From Pseudofabraea citricarpa (Eukaryota; Ascomycota; Leotiomycetes; Helotiales; Dermateaceae): a DNA stretch of 64,000 bases. Shown here in pieces: positions 46,212 through 57,160 of this stretch. Under the pieces are notes generated by a model. That model saw only the letters and a list, made by a program, of their open reading frames with translations. It did not search any database and was not told the origin of the DNA. A program made the position numbers and the translations under genes. The stretch's first letter is position 1, and each line of letters opens with the position of its first letter. The stretch is taken from positions 1,302,001 to 1,366,000 of the forward strand of contig JAPWGK010000002.1 in NCBI GenBank assembly GCA_029641185.1, given 5' to 3'.

Positions 46212-46953
46212 GTTGTGTGTTGTCAATTGAATCGAGGAGTCACAAAGAAGTTGGAGATGTTTTGGAGGGGAGGGGGACCGTGGTGGGGTGCACGGCTGAG
46301 TCAACACGCAAGGCTTTAGTTCTGCAGTGCCGCTACCAATCAGCGTCATGCTCGGCAAAATAGGCTGTGAATGGTGAATATTTCACAACCAAAAACTCGC
46401 TAGGTTGCGCATTCGCTTTTATTACGCATTCGCTTTCCTCAATTGGGAACGGACGAAGGCAAAAGAAGCAAAAGCAAACAGCTATTGGTGTTATTGGTGG
46501 TCACGTGCCGCTATGGACACGGCACCAGCCATTATTGTAAGCACAGAATTAAGCGATGCAAGAGTTAGTGCAATACCCAGCAATGTTGGTGTCTACTTGG
46601 TCTGGCGATGAACAGAATATCACTCTCCCAGCATTATATGCCGAGGGTCACTCAATAATTATATCATTAGTAGTGTAAGTTTTAGAACCCATAATACTAA
46701 GCGAGATTGTTCATGAGATTGGATAATATGATATAAAAACAGACCCATTAAACAAATGTGTTTGATGATTTAATCAAGAGGACCAACTAATCTTTTTCTC
46801 CATGGCGCCTAGCTAGCCTGTCATGGACATTTAAGCGAATGAATAAGGCTTATTTAGCCTGCGGCTCCCGTGCGGTTCGTGGGGTTCTAAGCACTAATGC
46901 AACACCTCAATGGAAGTAATTCACTTTACTTCTTAGTTGATTACCGAAACATC
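46212..46953. other. Divergent intergenic region
   Basis: Promoter of MES1 and upstream region of the next orphan gene. TCACGTG at 46501 lies 290 bases upstream of the MES1 start; AT-rich from 46640 to 46780. Confidence 0.45.
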
Positions 46954-48801
46954 ATGTCATATACACATTTCAGAATCGAGCAACAATGTATCGCATGTAG
47001 GCATCTTGCCGTTCCAGGTGATATCGTCGTCGCGTGTATGATGCTCTCTCTTCCATCACATACGACTCTGTCGATACTGACTATGCCTTAGTATTAAGCA
47101 ATAAAGAGTCAACATCTTATCATGGTTGTACGCCGCATTTTCCATTCCCGCCGCAAGGCATGCAGCCTCCCGACCACGGTCGACGAATTGCTCCATGTCG
47201 AAAACCAGATTGCCTTGCGTGCCAAGAATCACCTGATGCTTTTACCATACACTTCGATTGCTTAGCCTTATATACAAGTCTCTGCCATTCTCATGATGCA
47301 TTGCTTCAAATTTGGACACTTGCAGCATGGAGAAAGCCTTGGGCGAAAGCCCCACCCATGGATCTCTGTAAACCGGAGAGAACAAAACATTACGAGGCAC
47401 TTCCTAAACTTGCAGAGAAGCTTGGTATTCCAAGACTAAGACAGCTCCCACCAGAAGTGCTAGAGATCATTAGGGATTTCTCACCGGAGGCATTCCTCTG
47501 GAGGGCGATAGCAGTTTCAGAGCTCGCCAAGTTTTGCGCCACCATTCGGCCACAGAAGGTCTGTACTGTGCCCTTGAAGGAGATAGTCCTTTGGGGCCGT
47601 GGGAGCTCAACACTAGATACGTCTACGGATTGTCAATTGCCATTGGTAAGGCTTAGTATTGATTCTGATGGTATTAGAGGAATTGAACGATTTCAAAGAC
47701 TTGCAGAACGGGAAAGATCTATCAGTAAACACACCGATTGTGTATATATCGTGGAGGACGAAACAAGCCTTGATGGCATCAATGCGCTAGAAATGGTAGA
47801 ATCCAAACTCTAAAAATGATATATGTGCTAATATATACTGAAGAATGGGGTTTTAAGGCTTTCTTTGCCTGTAAACCATCGGGGCTTGCAATTCTGGGAT
47901 ACCCCCATGCCGCCGCTTTTGAATCCCCGTAGATTCATCCCATTGGCGCCAGCTGCGTCACAAATTCTACGCACAATCGATTTGAGCAATGTCTTTGGTC
48001 TTACTTTCTTCTGTTTTAACGATCAGATATATGGTATCCATGCACATAATGCTCAAAAGCCATCTGCCGATTGTACGTTCCAGCAGCTGCCTCTACGGCG
48101 TCAACAGTCAATCTTATGGATCTATGTACCTCTGAAGGGCGGGATTCGGGACATCAAGGTGACAGGAACTGGCGATGGAAGCCCTAACATTTTGGTAAGT
48201 AAAAGCATATCATACATCCGACTACCTATGCTGACTCAAGGAGGTAAATACTAATCACAACGGAGTCTACAACGTTGGCCCTGCCTTACACCCAATCAAA
48301 GAGGTCGTCAACAGATCCAGAACACCTCGTTGTTTGATATATGGTAGCCCGAAGCCAGGTATCCCGATTTCAAGTATTGCAATATGCCGCTCCCGTGTGC
48401 CAGTTCAGTCTTTTCAGTATCTTCAACAACGTGCGAGCCTCTATACGGATGGAGAAAGTCACATCTCCACAGCATCTCTCGAGAATATCGAGCATGTGCA
48501 AGTTTTTAACGAGAAAACCTCAGTGTGCAAGGGGATGCTGTTCTACTATATGGGTGGTGCCCAGCAGGCAGTAGGAGAATGTAGGATTGGATCTTGCCAG
48601 GAACTAACATTTAAATCTCCCACAGAAATTCATTATCGCACTGTCCAAGGGCAATATGGAAGCACTGTTGATGTAGTGTTCAAGACGGCATCCACAAAAT
48701 CAAAGCATCAGGATGGTTGGACGAGGAGTGCAATGCGTGGCATGTTGAGATTCTCTTATAATAGTGATTCATCTGATATATTAGTAGACCCTGAAAATTA
48801 A
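46954..48801 (+). CDS. Orphan fungal protein, F-box-like helix and Cys-pair leader
   Basis: Not recognised by name. Reconstructed exons: 46954..47017, 47092..47795, 47844..48194 and 48241..48801 (559 aa). The last two introns are firm: both phase 0, 48 and 46 nt, with CTAAT and CTGAC branch-like words, and they turn three apparently broken frames into one protein. The first intron (47018..47091) is tentative. Without it the protein starts at ATG 47160 (515 aa). Features: CIACRHL near the start, CRKPDCLACQE, FTIHFDCLALY, a hydrophobic LRQLPPEVLEIIRDFSPEAFLWR helix resembling an F-box, RLSIDSDGIRGIERF, LQFWDTPMPP and GLTFFCFNDQIYGIHAH. It opens a four-gene orphan block. Confidence 0.7.
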
Positions 48802-49034
48802 ATCACACTGAAGCTTTAATGTAGCGTATTGCCAAAAGAAAAACGCGTGTAGGTAGAAAGTATAACGACTGTGCGAAGTAATAGAAACGTGGTGTGATAA
48901 AGACTATCTTTCACCCAACTTGTACGGGCATATGGGGTTGACTATAAAGACTGTGTTGCAAACTAAATAATGTAAAGAAACCCCGAGACATTTGACGCAA
49001 ATCATAAATAAGAAAGAGAGCTCGTCCTTGTTCT

Positions 49035-50114
49035 TTATTCTCGTGGATCACCAGGCAAGAATCCTAGCTGGGAGGTGAAATATCTGATCCCTGATTTTGC
49101 TGTATACACGGAGACAGCGCGGTTTGTACCCTTGAACTTGATGGTTGCGGCCTTCCATGAACTAGCTTCAGTTTCGACTCTCTTTCCATCAGGTCGGAGG
49201 AAATTAAACACCGTTCCTCCTCGTTTATCCTTGGCTCTCCAAGTCTGCACAAACTTTTGGGTCTCGGTATCATTCTCATTGCTGATATCCTCATCCATTC
49301 CTTCCTCATCCAATATATCCTCATCCATTATATCCTCGTCATCTTCGATCTCGTGGTCGTATGCTTCAGTAGCTACAACTCTATTTTGGCTATATGCGAC
49401 AGCAGAAGGGGGTTTTGGTGTCGAGCTAGACGTAGCGCTCTGCGAAAATTGAGTGGTTGAACTCGAGCTAGACTCTGCGGAGGTCCCAGCAAAAATCCGA
49501 GCAACCTCGTCATCGTGCCAATTACTAGGCAAAACTGCGTTTCGTGGACGAGGAGATGTTCGGCTACGTAATATTTTTCTCGTGGGGATACCACGGTCTC
49601 GAATGTATTTGAGGGCGTTCATAATCTGAGAACCCGACTCGCTGTTTATTTCAATGTAATCCGTCTTGGAGGACAGGTACTGACTATCAGGGACCCAGGG
49701 TGTCAAATAGTCGTCGCCACGTTCATATAGCCACACTCGAGCTCGGCCACCGAAACAAGTTAACGCACATACACCACCTCTTCTTGACTCTTCCAGATAA
49801 GCGACGCACGCCGTGAATGCCTGGTACTCAACGTTTTGAAGTTCAGCGGGACCAGAATCAGCTCTCTTGGCCTCTACGAAGAGGACACTCTTCCAGTTCT
49901 CCTTGTCTGTAACGAAAACTTCTGCCACAAGATCAACTCGTCTAAGGTCTCCGGCCTTGGAGGTTGGTGGCTGCTGCGACGAAATGGCCCATTCATCACC
50001 ACGGAAAACCTTTGATCTGAAGATATGCTCCCAAAGTCTTGTCGTTGCCCACTCTGCGTTGACCTGTGCATCCTGCCACATGCGCTGTAATCCAGGTGTG
50101 TTGATGACGCTCAT
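49035..50114 (-). CDS. Orphan protein with PD-(D/E)XK-like nuclease signature
   Basis: Single exon, 359 aa, not recognised. The N-terminal half looks like a compact domain. A Trp/Glu-rich helix (WATTRLWEHIF) leads to RRVDLVAEVFV with Asp61 and then VLFVEAKRA with Glu81 and Lys83. This D..ExK spacing on two predicted beta strands, followed by QAFTACVAYLEE and RARVWLYERG, is what a PD-(D/E)XK endonuclease-like fold shows. The rest is a Ser/Thr-rich linker, an acidic Asp/Glu repeat region (about 255-285) and a conserved-looking C-terminal beta module (GGTVFNFLRPDGKRVE). Catalytic activity is only a hypothesis. Confidence 0.8.
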   Translation of the reverse strand: MSVINTPGLQRMWQDAQVNAEWATTRLWEHIFRSKVFRGDEWAISSQQPPTSKAGDLRRVDLVAEVFVTDKENWKSVLFVEAKRADSGPAELQNVEYQAFTACVAYLEESRRGGVCALTCFGGRARVWLYERGDDYLTPWVPDSQYLSSKTDYIEINSESGSQIMNALKYIRDRGIPTRKILRSRTSPRPRNAVLPSNWHDDEVARIFAGTSAESSSSSTTQFSQSATSSSTPKPPSAVAYSQNRVVATEAYDHEIEDDEDIMDEDILDEEGMDEDISNENDTETQKFVQTWRAKDKRGGTVFNFLRPDGKRVETEASSWKAATIKFKGTNRAVSVYTAKSGIRYFTSQLGFLPGDPRE

Positions 50115-50923
50115 TTTCTGCCTCTGTTGTCAGATGGAGAGATATGCGAGTAGATAATAATGGCACGACAGAGGACATGTCTTCATCTTATATAGTTGAA
50201 CGGTCCACCCAACATTTAGCATCACAACCTGCACGGTTTTACAAAAGTAGGTGCCATCTGACAGCGAAGGTTGTCTACAATGTGCAACCGGGCTGCTTAT
50301 CACCAAGCAGCTATGCATATTGTTAGCCTTTCTTTCGTAATTGCTCGATATTTTAGGAAGATGGATTTATCAGGGGCATTTTTCTGGTACGACTTTCTGG
50401 AGAGATAAACCAATGCAGTACCCAAAAGAACCCCTCCCCCCCTTAGCCAGAAATAACCCAATAATTGAATCTCAAGCCAGGCAACAATCCAACACCGGCT
50501 GTTCTGCGGAGGTGCAGAGATGGCCGATTTACTCATGGTATCAATCAGGTAGCATAGCTTCACCCTTTAAAGATGGCATCTTAAGTGTCGTCAGTCCTTT
50601 TCTACAAGCGATGTGGAAGCACCGTAGACGATTAACTGACTACTAATTGAGGGCCGGGGCGTTCCGCAGGCTCTGTGCGGCTTCTCCAGGTGCCAGCGTC
50701 GATATCCTGATTGCTCGGCTAAAATCGATTGGTCTCGACCTTTTAAGACGAAAGAGCCAGAAAAGGTGGCCATACTTAGCATACTCAGCCGCTCTCTCGA
50801 GCAGGGGTTTAAAGGCCAGCGCTGGCCTTAAACTCCACGTTCCTCCTGCCTCCACGAACTGGTCCTCTTTGCACAAGTCCGATGAACTAATCACCTTAAT
50901 CTCGAGGTCCCAATCCTATCAAT
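50115..50923. other. Divergent intergenic region with palindrome
   Basis: About 0.8 kb between two orphan genes. It contains a near-perfect 27-base inverted repeat at 50807-50833 (separate entry). A 101-codon ORF and several 60-90 codon ORFs have no support. Confidence 0.5.
50807..50833. repeat. Near-perfect palindrome around GGCCAGCGCTGGCC
   Basis: GTTTAAAGGCCAGC is followed directly by GCTGGCCTTAAAC, its reverse complement save for one extra A. The dyad centre is AGC|GCT and it lies about 90 bases upstream of the ATG at 50924. It could form a cruciform or hairpin, or bind a dimeric regulator. Confidence 0.85.
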
Positions 50924-52796
50924 ATGGTGGCTCTAGAATCTGAGGACCGGGAAGCTCTTCTTCGTACACTTGGGCAATTGTCACCTGTAGATGTCGTCAA
51001 ATCCGAGGTACCTAATATCATTACTACAACCTCACACAGATCTAACTAATCCGATTTGAAGAGCTTAACAACTGCATTTGCGAATTTTCTGGGGCGGGGC
51101 TCAGCCGAGGATTGTTGGCAACTTGTGCCTTCATTCCACAAGTCTTCGTACACCCTTATCGCACCATCAAATACCATCCTAGAGAATGGTCTGAAGGGCT
51201 CAACACTTCAAACCTCTCCGATTAAACCATCTCACGAAAATGCCCCAAGGAATTTTGAGTTCCGCAATGTTTCACAGGAAATCTTGCCTATTCAATCGCC
51301 AACGACTTCATGCAAAAAATGCAAATCTCGACTAGAACAACGTCTATTGGATGAATCAAGCGCCAATCTTAGGACGTTCTCCCGTGAGAGCAACCAGCAA
51401 TCTTCAGCGCCCGGGGATAATGAGTCCCCACTGCTTCAAAGTAGCAGTTGGGCATACTTCGAGAACATTGTAGGATCTGCAAATCAAGCTCGAATCCAAC
51501 GCTTAGTGCGAGCCGTTCGGGGACTAGCAGAAGCCGAGGCACTTCGTCCGGAGTCTTACATGAAATTGTGGTCCGCTCGAGGTGAAGTCTTCGAAGGCAC
51601 TGAGACTGATCCCATAGGCAGGCTTAGTCGTCTGCGACGAGGCCGTGAAAAGCTAAAGAAGGGCAGCGTCGAGTACGAGTGTGCAAATCGACTCAGCCTT
51701 TTATTTCTGAGCAACGATGTACAGCAGATAATCACAACAAGATCACTAAAACTATCGGTTGGTGTTGGCCGAACAACGGCTGCTTCTGATTACTTGGCTG
51801 AAAAATTGGGCATCCCTATAGAAGTGTTGAAAGATGACCTCAAAAGAAGTAAAGGATACATGCAACTTCTCGCTCAAGCAGGGCCTGGATCTCTTCTTGA
51901 AATAGGATCTGAAGTGGCTAGTTGGTAAGTCAATAGTATTTTATCGACTTAGCAAATGGCTAATATCTGGTGGTCATAGTTGGGAGAAGTTCCTTAATAA
52001 AAATGATATACAGCTTGTTATCGATTATCGCAGAGATAAACTACCAGACATCCAGAAGCGTGCAGAATCTTTGGATGTTCTTGCGTCACAAGTGATTCTT
52101 GATGGATTGCTTGCCTATGGTTGGACATATCCTGAAGTCCTCGAGATTGACAGTGATCTGTTAAAGCATATCAAACCACATCTGGCTACAGTTTATCCTC
52201 CTCTTAAGCAAGCTAACAAAGGTGATCTCTTACGCAAGAGAAGTGGCGATCATGACAGGTCCGATAGCCCTAAGCGTGCACGATCATTACCTAGCGTCAG
52301 CCAACATCAGACGTCCTATTCAACCTCTGATCGATCCAACCACCAAGTACATCAAGTATCTGTGCCGGCTCATAACAGCCAAGCTAGAACACCGCTCCCA
52401 TGTTATAATTCGATGAGTTTGAACTCCGGGTTAAAAAGTCACACCAACATCATCAAGACTATCGCAATAAATGAGGCTCAATCTCATTCAGTTGAGAACC
52501 CTGGGGGCAGTGATGATGCTGCCAACTTTCCAAGTCTGATTGCAACAGCCATAGAAAAGGCAGTCGCTGCCGGTATAGATCCGTGGATGGATTATAACTT
52601 AAGCTGTGCCTCCCAGCTACCTGACTGCTATCCTAGCACAGTCTATGATAACATTGACCCTCAGGCGGAAGGCAACTTTGCTCACGCTCCGATCGATCCG
52701 TGGATACCGGAGTATCCCAACACTGCCACAACACTATCAGACTGTGCAGATATCCTTTTCGGCCACAGTCATACGCAACCAGTGAACCAGACATAG
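50924..52796 (+). CDS. Orphan nuclear-looking protein, 587 aa
   Basis: Not recognised. Exons 50924..51007, 51062..51924 and 51980..52796 sum to 1764 nt. The first exon MVALESEDREALLRTLGQL was found by splicing; the internal ORFs alone start too late. Order of regions: a Ser/Asn-rich stretch with a CKKCKSRLEQRLL zinc-like pair (about 105-120), a helical core (about 155-335; WAYFENIVGSANQARIQRLVR, ECANRLSLLFLSNDVQ, YLAEKLGIPIEVLKDDL), a second helical block with LLAYGWTYPEVLEIDS, a basic nuclear-type signal KRSGDHDRSDSPKRARS (about 400) and a disordered C-terminus with two IDPW motifs. No catalytic signature seen. Confidence 0.78.
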
Positions 52797-52991
52797 GCAT
52801 TGACGCAGATTCTTCAAGAAGAAATCGGAAACAGCAACGACCAAAAGTCAAATGATAGCTATTTCTGACGTTGTCCATTTCCTCCTTGAAGTGTTGAGAA
52901 TATTAGAGATCTGATAGTCGCAGACAGACAATATGTAGATGTGGTCTCTTGATAGAATCTTTGTTCTGACATGTGCTGCTGATCATTCCCT

Positions 52992-53535
52992 TCAAATGCT
53001 AACATAAAACAACAAAGCTCGGCCGCCACCACATGAGCGATACACAACAGGGGATATATCTCGGTAATATGCCACTGAACCACCTTCAATCTGTTGATTG
53101 CCACTGTCACCAACTTCGGGTAGTTGAAGTGTACCAAGTGCAAGTAAACCGATAACACCATACCCCTTAGCTGTGCTTGGATATTGCAAAGGCTCGGGCG
53201 AAACATCTCCGTAGACTATAGGCCCTGTCCATTGGACATTATTTTGGGCAAGACTTTGATGTGGTGTATCGATGAGGGGTTCGAGAGCCGTAAGATCCAT
53301 GGACTACGATTCAATCAGTACAAGTCAGAAAGTATATACATCTGAGCGTAATGCTTACCGCCAGGAATGCTCGAGCTGCCTTGAGAGACTCTTCAGTCCA
53401 GCTCAATTTCTGGTTCGTACACGTTCCTGCATCCAATAATCCTTCGGCTCGTTTGCGACCGACTTCATTGTCAAGGCTTGCTCGCGCAGCTTCTGCAAGT
53501 TCAACAGATATTGCCCTAGTCCTTATTATTATCAT
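52992..53535 (-). CDS. Small orphan protein, 162 aa
   Basis: Not recognised. Exons 53359..53535 and 52992..53303 give 489 nt, joined by a phase-0 intron (GTAAGC..CGTAG). The first exon encodes a charged helical segment (ELAEAARASLDNEVGRKRAEGLL); the second is mixed with LLALGTLQLPEVG and a Cys/Gly-rich end. The splice is reasonable, but the C-terminus (GGGRALLFYVSI) could hide another intron, so the end is uncertain. Confidence 0.5.
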
Positions 53536-54032
53536 TTCGGCGTGGTAACTCGGTGGAAGTCAGTGTTTTGCTTCAACTGAGGGATTTGCATGCAGCTTTA
53601 GTGATTGGGCCTGTCTGCAATGTACAGAATTCGTGCTATCTGTTCCGTATAAGTTCTGGAGAAGAACGCCAGAACCTGGTTTGTTTGTCAAAAGAGCAAT
53701 GAAAGATGCCGCGATGCGATGCCCGCATTTTTAGTGGGGTGTGGTGTTATGCCTTAAAGTCAAGGCTTCAAGCAGCCTGCGGTCAATCTAAGAACCTTGA
53801 GACAATTAAAAATCTTATTCTAAATATCTGTCGTCATGAATCATTAGGTAGGATTTTTTCCTTTCCTTTTTTTCAACCTTTAGCTAAGACCTAATGTATA
53901 ATACGAGTCTTATAAACCCCGTGGTATTATCACACATTCTAAAACAGCTTGAGATTTGTCAGCAGTGATTCTATATAACAAATGCCGCTACCAGCACATC
54001 AACACCAATGTTAAAATCCATGAATCGAATCT
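53536..54032. other. Divergent intergenic region
   Basis: About 0.5 kb upstream of the second Zn2Cys6 gene; AT-rich at 53800-53900. No gene seen. Confidence 0.45.
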
Positions 54033-55340
54033 ATGGGCCCAACTGCGTGGATTGACGAACATCCCGAAACACCGAGTTCAATACAGGATGTGCCTCCTCC
54101 GAGTTATCGTCCACGACGAACACACACCAAGTCCAGAAAAGGCTGCCAGAACTGCAAACAACGTAGGATCAAGGTAAACCCACATAGAAAGCCTTGAGTA
54201 AAGCATAATTAAAGAGAAGATCAGTGCGATGAGTCTACGCCAATATGCGGTCAATGTTCACACCGACGGGTTCATTGCGACTTAATCGGTGTGCAAGCCA
54301 TGTCACGGGAACCTCAAGAATCAGCAATAGAACAAATCATGTCACATCTGAAAGAGACGAAATTTCCCTATTCGCCAATCGCGAAACCAGCGTACAGACC
54401 AAGCGACAGTTTGGAGCTCTTGAACCATTTTATTGAGCCAGGCTCCCCATGGATTGGATCTCCACAATGCCATAGAATTATGCAGCAGCACGGTTTGCAA
54501 TTAAGTCTCACGGCACCATACTTCTTACACGCAATTCTTGCTTCCTCGGCAAGTCATCTGAGCTTCTTGTTCCCTGGTGAGCGAAGATACGAAATCGCTG
54601 CGACATTACATTACGAAGCATCCTTGAGAGCATTTTCAAAAAAGCTGCGCACCTCCACTGATGCCAATAATGCAGATTCGCTAGTCGGGTGTTCGTATCT
54701 GCATGCGATCTTAGCACTTTGGAATGTCCAATTAGTCGACGACACCAGCGACAATGAAAGTACAAGTGCAAGTGATGGAGGTGGATTGACCTGGCTACGA
54801 GCCATGAGAGGTGTTGGAATCTTGTGGGATACTCAAGATCTACGTTCGTTTCTTCCAAAAAGTATCTGGTATCCCGTGTGTATGGAGTCTGGGCACTTAG
54901 ACAACGCTACTTGTAACCACAGTGTTCTGGAAGAGGGAAATTCGCGGTTTGCCGCTACGTCAGAGGCATTGCATCAGCTGTGCGACGTGCCTTTCGATTC
55001 AGCCTTGCCAGGGAATTTATACCAGAAGCCTTTGAAAAGTTTATGTTTCTTAATACGATGCGACATCGGCCAGGACAAGATGGGGATGTTTATGTTTTTC
55101 CTTGGCCAGCTACCCTACGCTTTTATTCAGCTACTTGATCAGAAAGAGCCGAAAGCTATGTTGATTCTTTGCTACTGGACTGCAATCCTCAGCCAAATTG
55201 ACCAGTGGGTTTCACTCTCTGCGAAGCTGGAGTGTACGAGGCTTTGTAAATTGTTGGACGGCATCGAGGATTGGAGAATTCGCGAGCTATTGAGATGGCC
55301 TTCAGAAATATGCGGTTATCTGATGAAAAACTCGATTTGA
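54033..55340 (+). CDS. Zn2Cys6 transcription factor
   Basis: Exons 54033..54173 and 54225..55340 give 1257 nt, 418 aa. The intron splits the zinc cluster after Lys47: Cys38, 41 | 48, 55, 58, 65 (CX2CX6CX6CX2CX6C), with the basic RRTHTKSRKG leader before it. The start is fixed by an in-frame stop just upstream of ATG 54033. The C-terminal region is of the fungal-specific type seen in many short regulators: LLNHFIEPGSPWIG, LTAPYFLHAILASSASHL, HYEASLRAF and a final WTAILSQIDQWVSLSAKLE. Another frame after about 55300 stays open for a further ~90 bases, so the 3' end could differ by a missed intron. Probable regulator of its neighbours. Confidence 0.88.
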
Positions 55341-55539
55341 ATGTGGTACAACAAGCTCAGAACTTGATGAAAGATGCAACTATTTCCTATTGGTGAGTGG
55401 AGGACATGGCTCACAATGGGTTTTTTATGTCCTTGATCTCTGGCACAATTGGAGATGTATTCAATATGACCGAGCTATAAGATAAAACTTGATGATGATT
55501 TCAAAGATACACAACCCCCTCCACCCTTCGCCACAGTTT

Positions 55540-56554
55540 TTAGAAAAAGGCACTCTTTGCAACAGTGTCCTTCGTATATTTATTCAAAAACGTCTCGACA
55601 GACACTGGCTTCACTGAAGGATATCGGTCATTGTCCAACTTGCCAAGGTTCGCAGATCCTTCGGCCATGCAGTACTGGTAGTAATAACCCATCCAAGCAA
55701 ACACATTACCCGGTTGCTCCTTGAAGATGCGAGTCATTATACCATACAGTTCTTGCAGTGAGCCCATGCGTTGCAGTTGCGGTGTAACCCCGTAGGCTTT
55801 CTGGTATGCAGCTGCTAAATCTTTGATTGATTTCCTGTCTCCGAGGACTGTGGCGACCAAATAACGTTAGCGGCAGTACAATATCATCAACGAGATCCTC
55901 TAAAATCCCTTCAGAATACTTACAGTTCAAAAATCCCACCGCGTTTGGATCTACCGCCACCTCTGCGGTGAAACTTGCAGCATCCTGCAATGTCGTCAAC
56001 TCGAATAGTTCATCGCCTGTGCCATAGTAACGAAAGATGTCCTTCTCGGCGTCTATCCATCCAAGCAAAGGAGCCCAGACGATTTCGGTGAAAGCGCCAT
56101 TGAGAATATGCACAGCTTTAATATTCGAAACTTTCTCCTTCTCCTCAAGGTACGCTTGCACATGCTTCATCGGGTCTTTGTTGGGATGGTCTCCGAATTG
56201 AAGCTTCGAAAAGTCCAAGCTCCAATCTGAGGCAATATACCGATCAACTCCCTCTGAAATACAGATATCAATGAGAGTCTTTTGCCCGCCGATCATCAAA
56301 TTGTCGTCCCCGAGGTAGCAACAGATGCATACGCTCGTGCCTGCGAGTGCCTCGCGAAGTGTGGAGGTATCTGTGGAGGACGCTTCGAAGATTTTCACAT
56401 TGGGATTGGAGAGTATGCTCTTGTCAACTTTATCGGCAGAGCGGCAGATTCCATGAATTTGGACATTGGGATGGTTCTGAAGTAGGGAGGCCATAATTAG
56501 ACGGGCCAGTTTGCCTGTGAAACCAGCGATAGCTATCTTGGTAACTGACGACAT
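55540..56554 (-). CDS. NmrA-like NAD(P)-binding protein (isoflavone-reductase type)
   Basis: Atypical SDR of the NmrA/isoflavone-reductase group. Exons 55924..56554 and 55540..55847 give 939 nt, 312 aa. The Rossmann start is IAIAGFTGKLARLIMASLL; the glycine pattern GFTGKLA departs from the classical GxxGxxG, as is common in NmrA-like members. Then ICRSADKVDKS, a RYIASDWSLDF segment at the position of the active-site loop, and a C-terminal helix AWMGYYYQYCMAEGSANL. Could be an enzyme or a redox-sensing regulator; substrate unknown. Confidence 0.87.
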
Positions 56555-57160
56555 GATGATAGAAGAAGTTGTTGAAATGTAGAGTAGAGGTACGTTAAAA
56601 TGGAATGTAACTTGATTCGAAGAAAGCTATCTGTGATTTGAAGATAGGAATATTCTGTTCTGTCATTCTTTCTGTACTTATAAGAACTACCTTGACCGAA
56701 CAATTGAGTCTCATTTCAAAATCATTTGTCAGACTCGCTCTTCGGACCAAAGTCAAAGCCGAAAAGCAGCTCACATCACGTATGGCTTTATAATATCTCT
56801 CCAAGTATTCCGAAGCTGAAGATCGAAGAAGGAAATAATGGGCAGAGTTGTTTAGCCACGAGTAGGTTCAGCCAGTCAGGGCGAGGAGCGACCATAAGCG
56901 ACGACGAGCTTGCAGGCGAATACGTTCCATTTTCGAGTTAGCGCAGATTCTTCCTGAATCCGCCGCCAAGACTAAGGAATTTGTCACTAAGTCAGAGATG
57001 GAGGCTTTGATATCACGCAGAATTGTATTAATCAGTATTAATCAGAAGTCATGTGGGGAACAGATAAAAGTAAGATCCTGAGTCCCGGTCTCTCGTAACC
57101 TGCATTTAACTTTTTATCTGTCAAAAAAATCATAGAAGAACGCACCAATACTCTTTCGCT
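56555..57160. other. Divergent intergenic region
   Basis: About 0.6 kb between the NmrA-like gene (-) and the RidA gene (+). A bidirectional promoter is likely; nothing specific recognised. Confidence 0.45.

Noticed and set aside
28147..46507. Genome-wide meaning of CACGTG sites
   Set aside because: About eight sites noticed in 64 kb, not above the roughly 16 expected by chance for a six-base word, so no enrichment is claimed.
47796..48240. Suspected pseudogene with frame breaks
   Set aside because: The breaks coincide with two phase-0 GT-AG introns with branch-like words, and the spliced frame is intact.
55300..55392. Alternative frame past the end of the second Zn2Cys6 gene
   Set aside because: Open for about 90 bases and plausible, but no splice pair was found to join it; recorded in the gene entry only.
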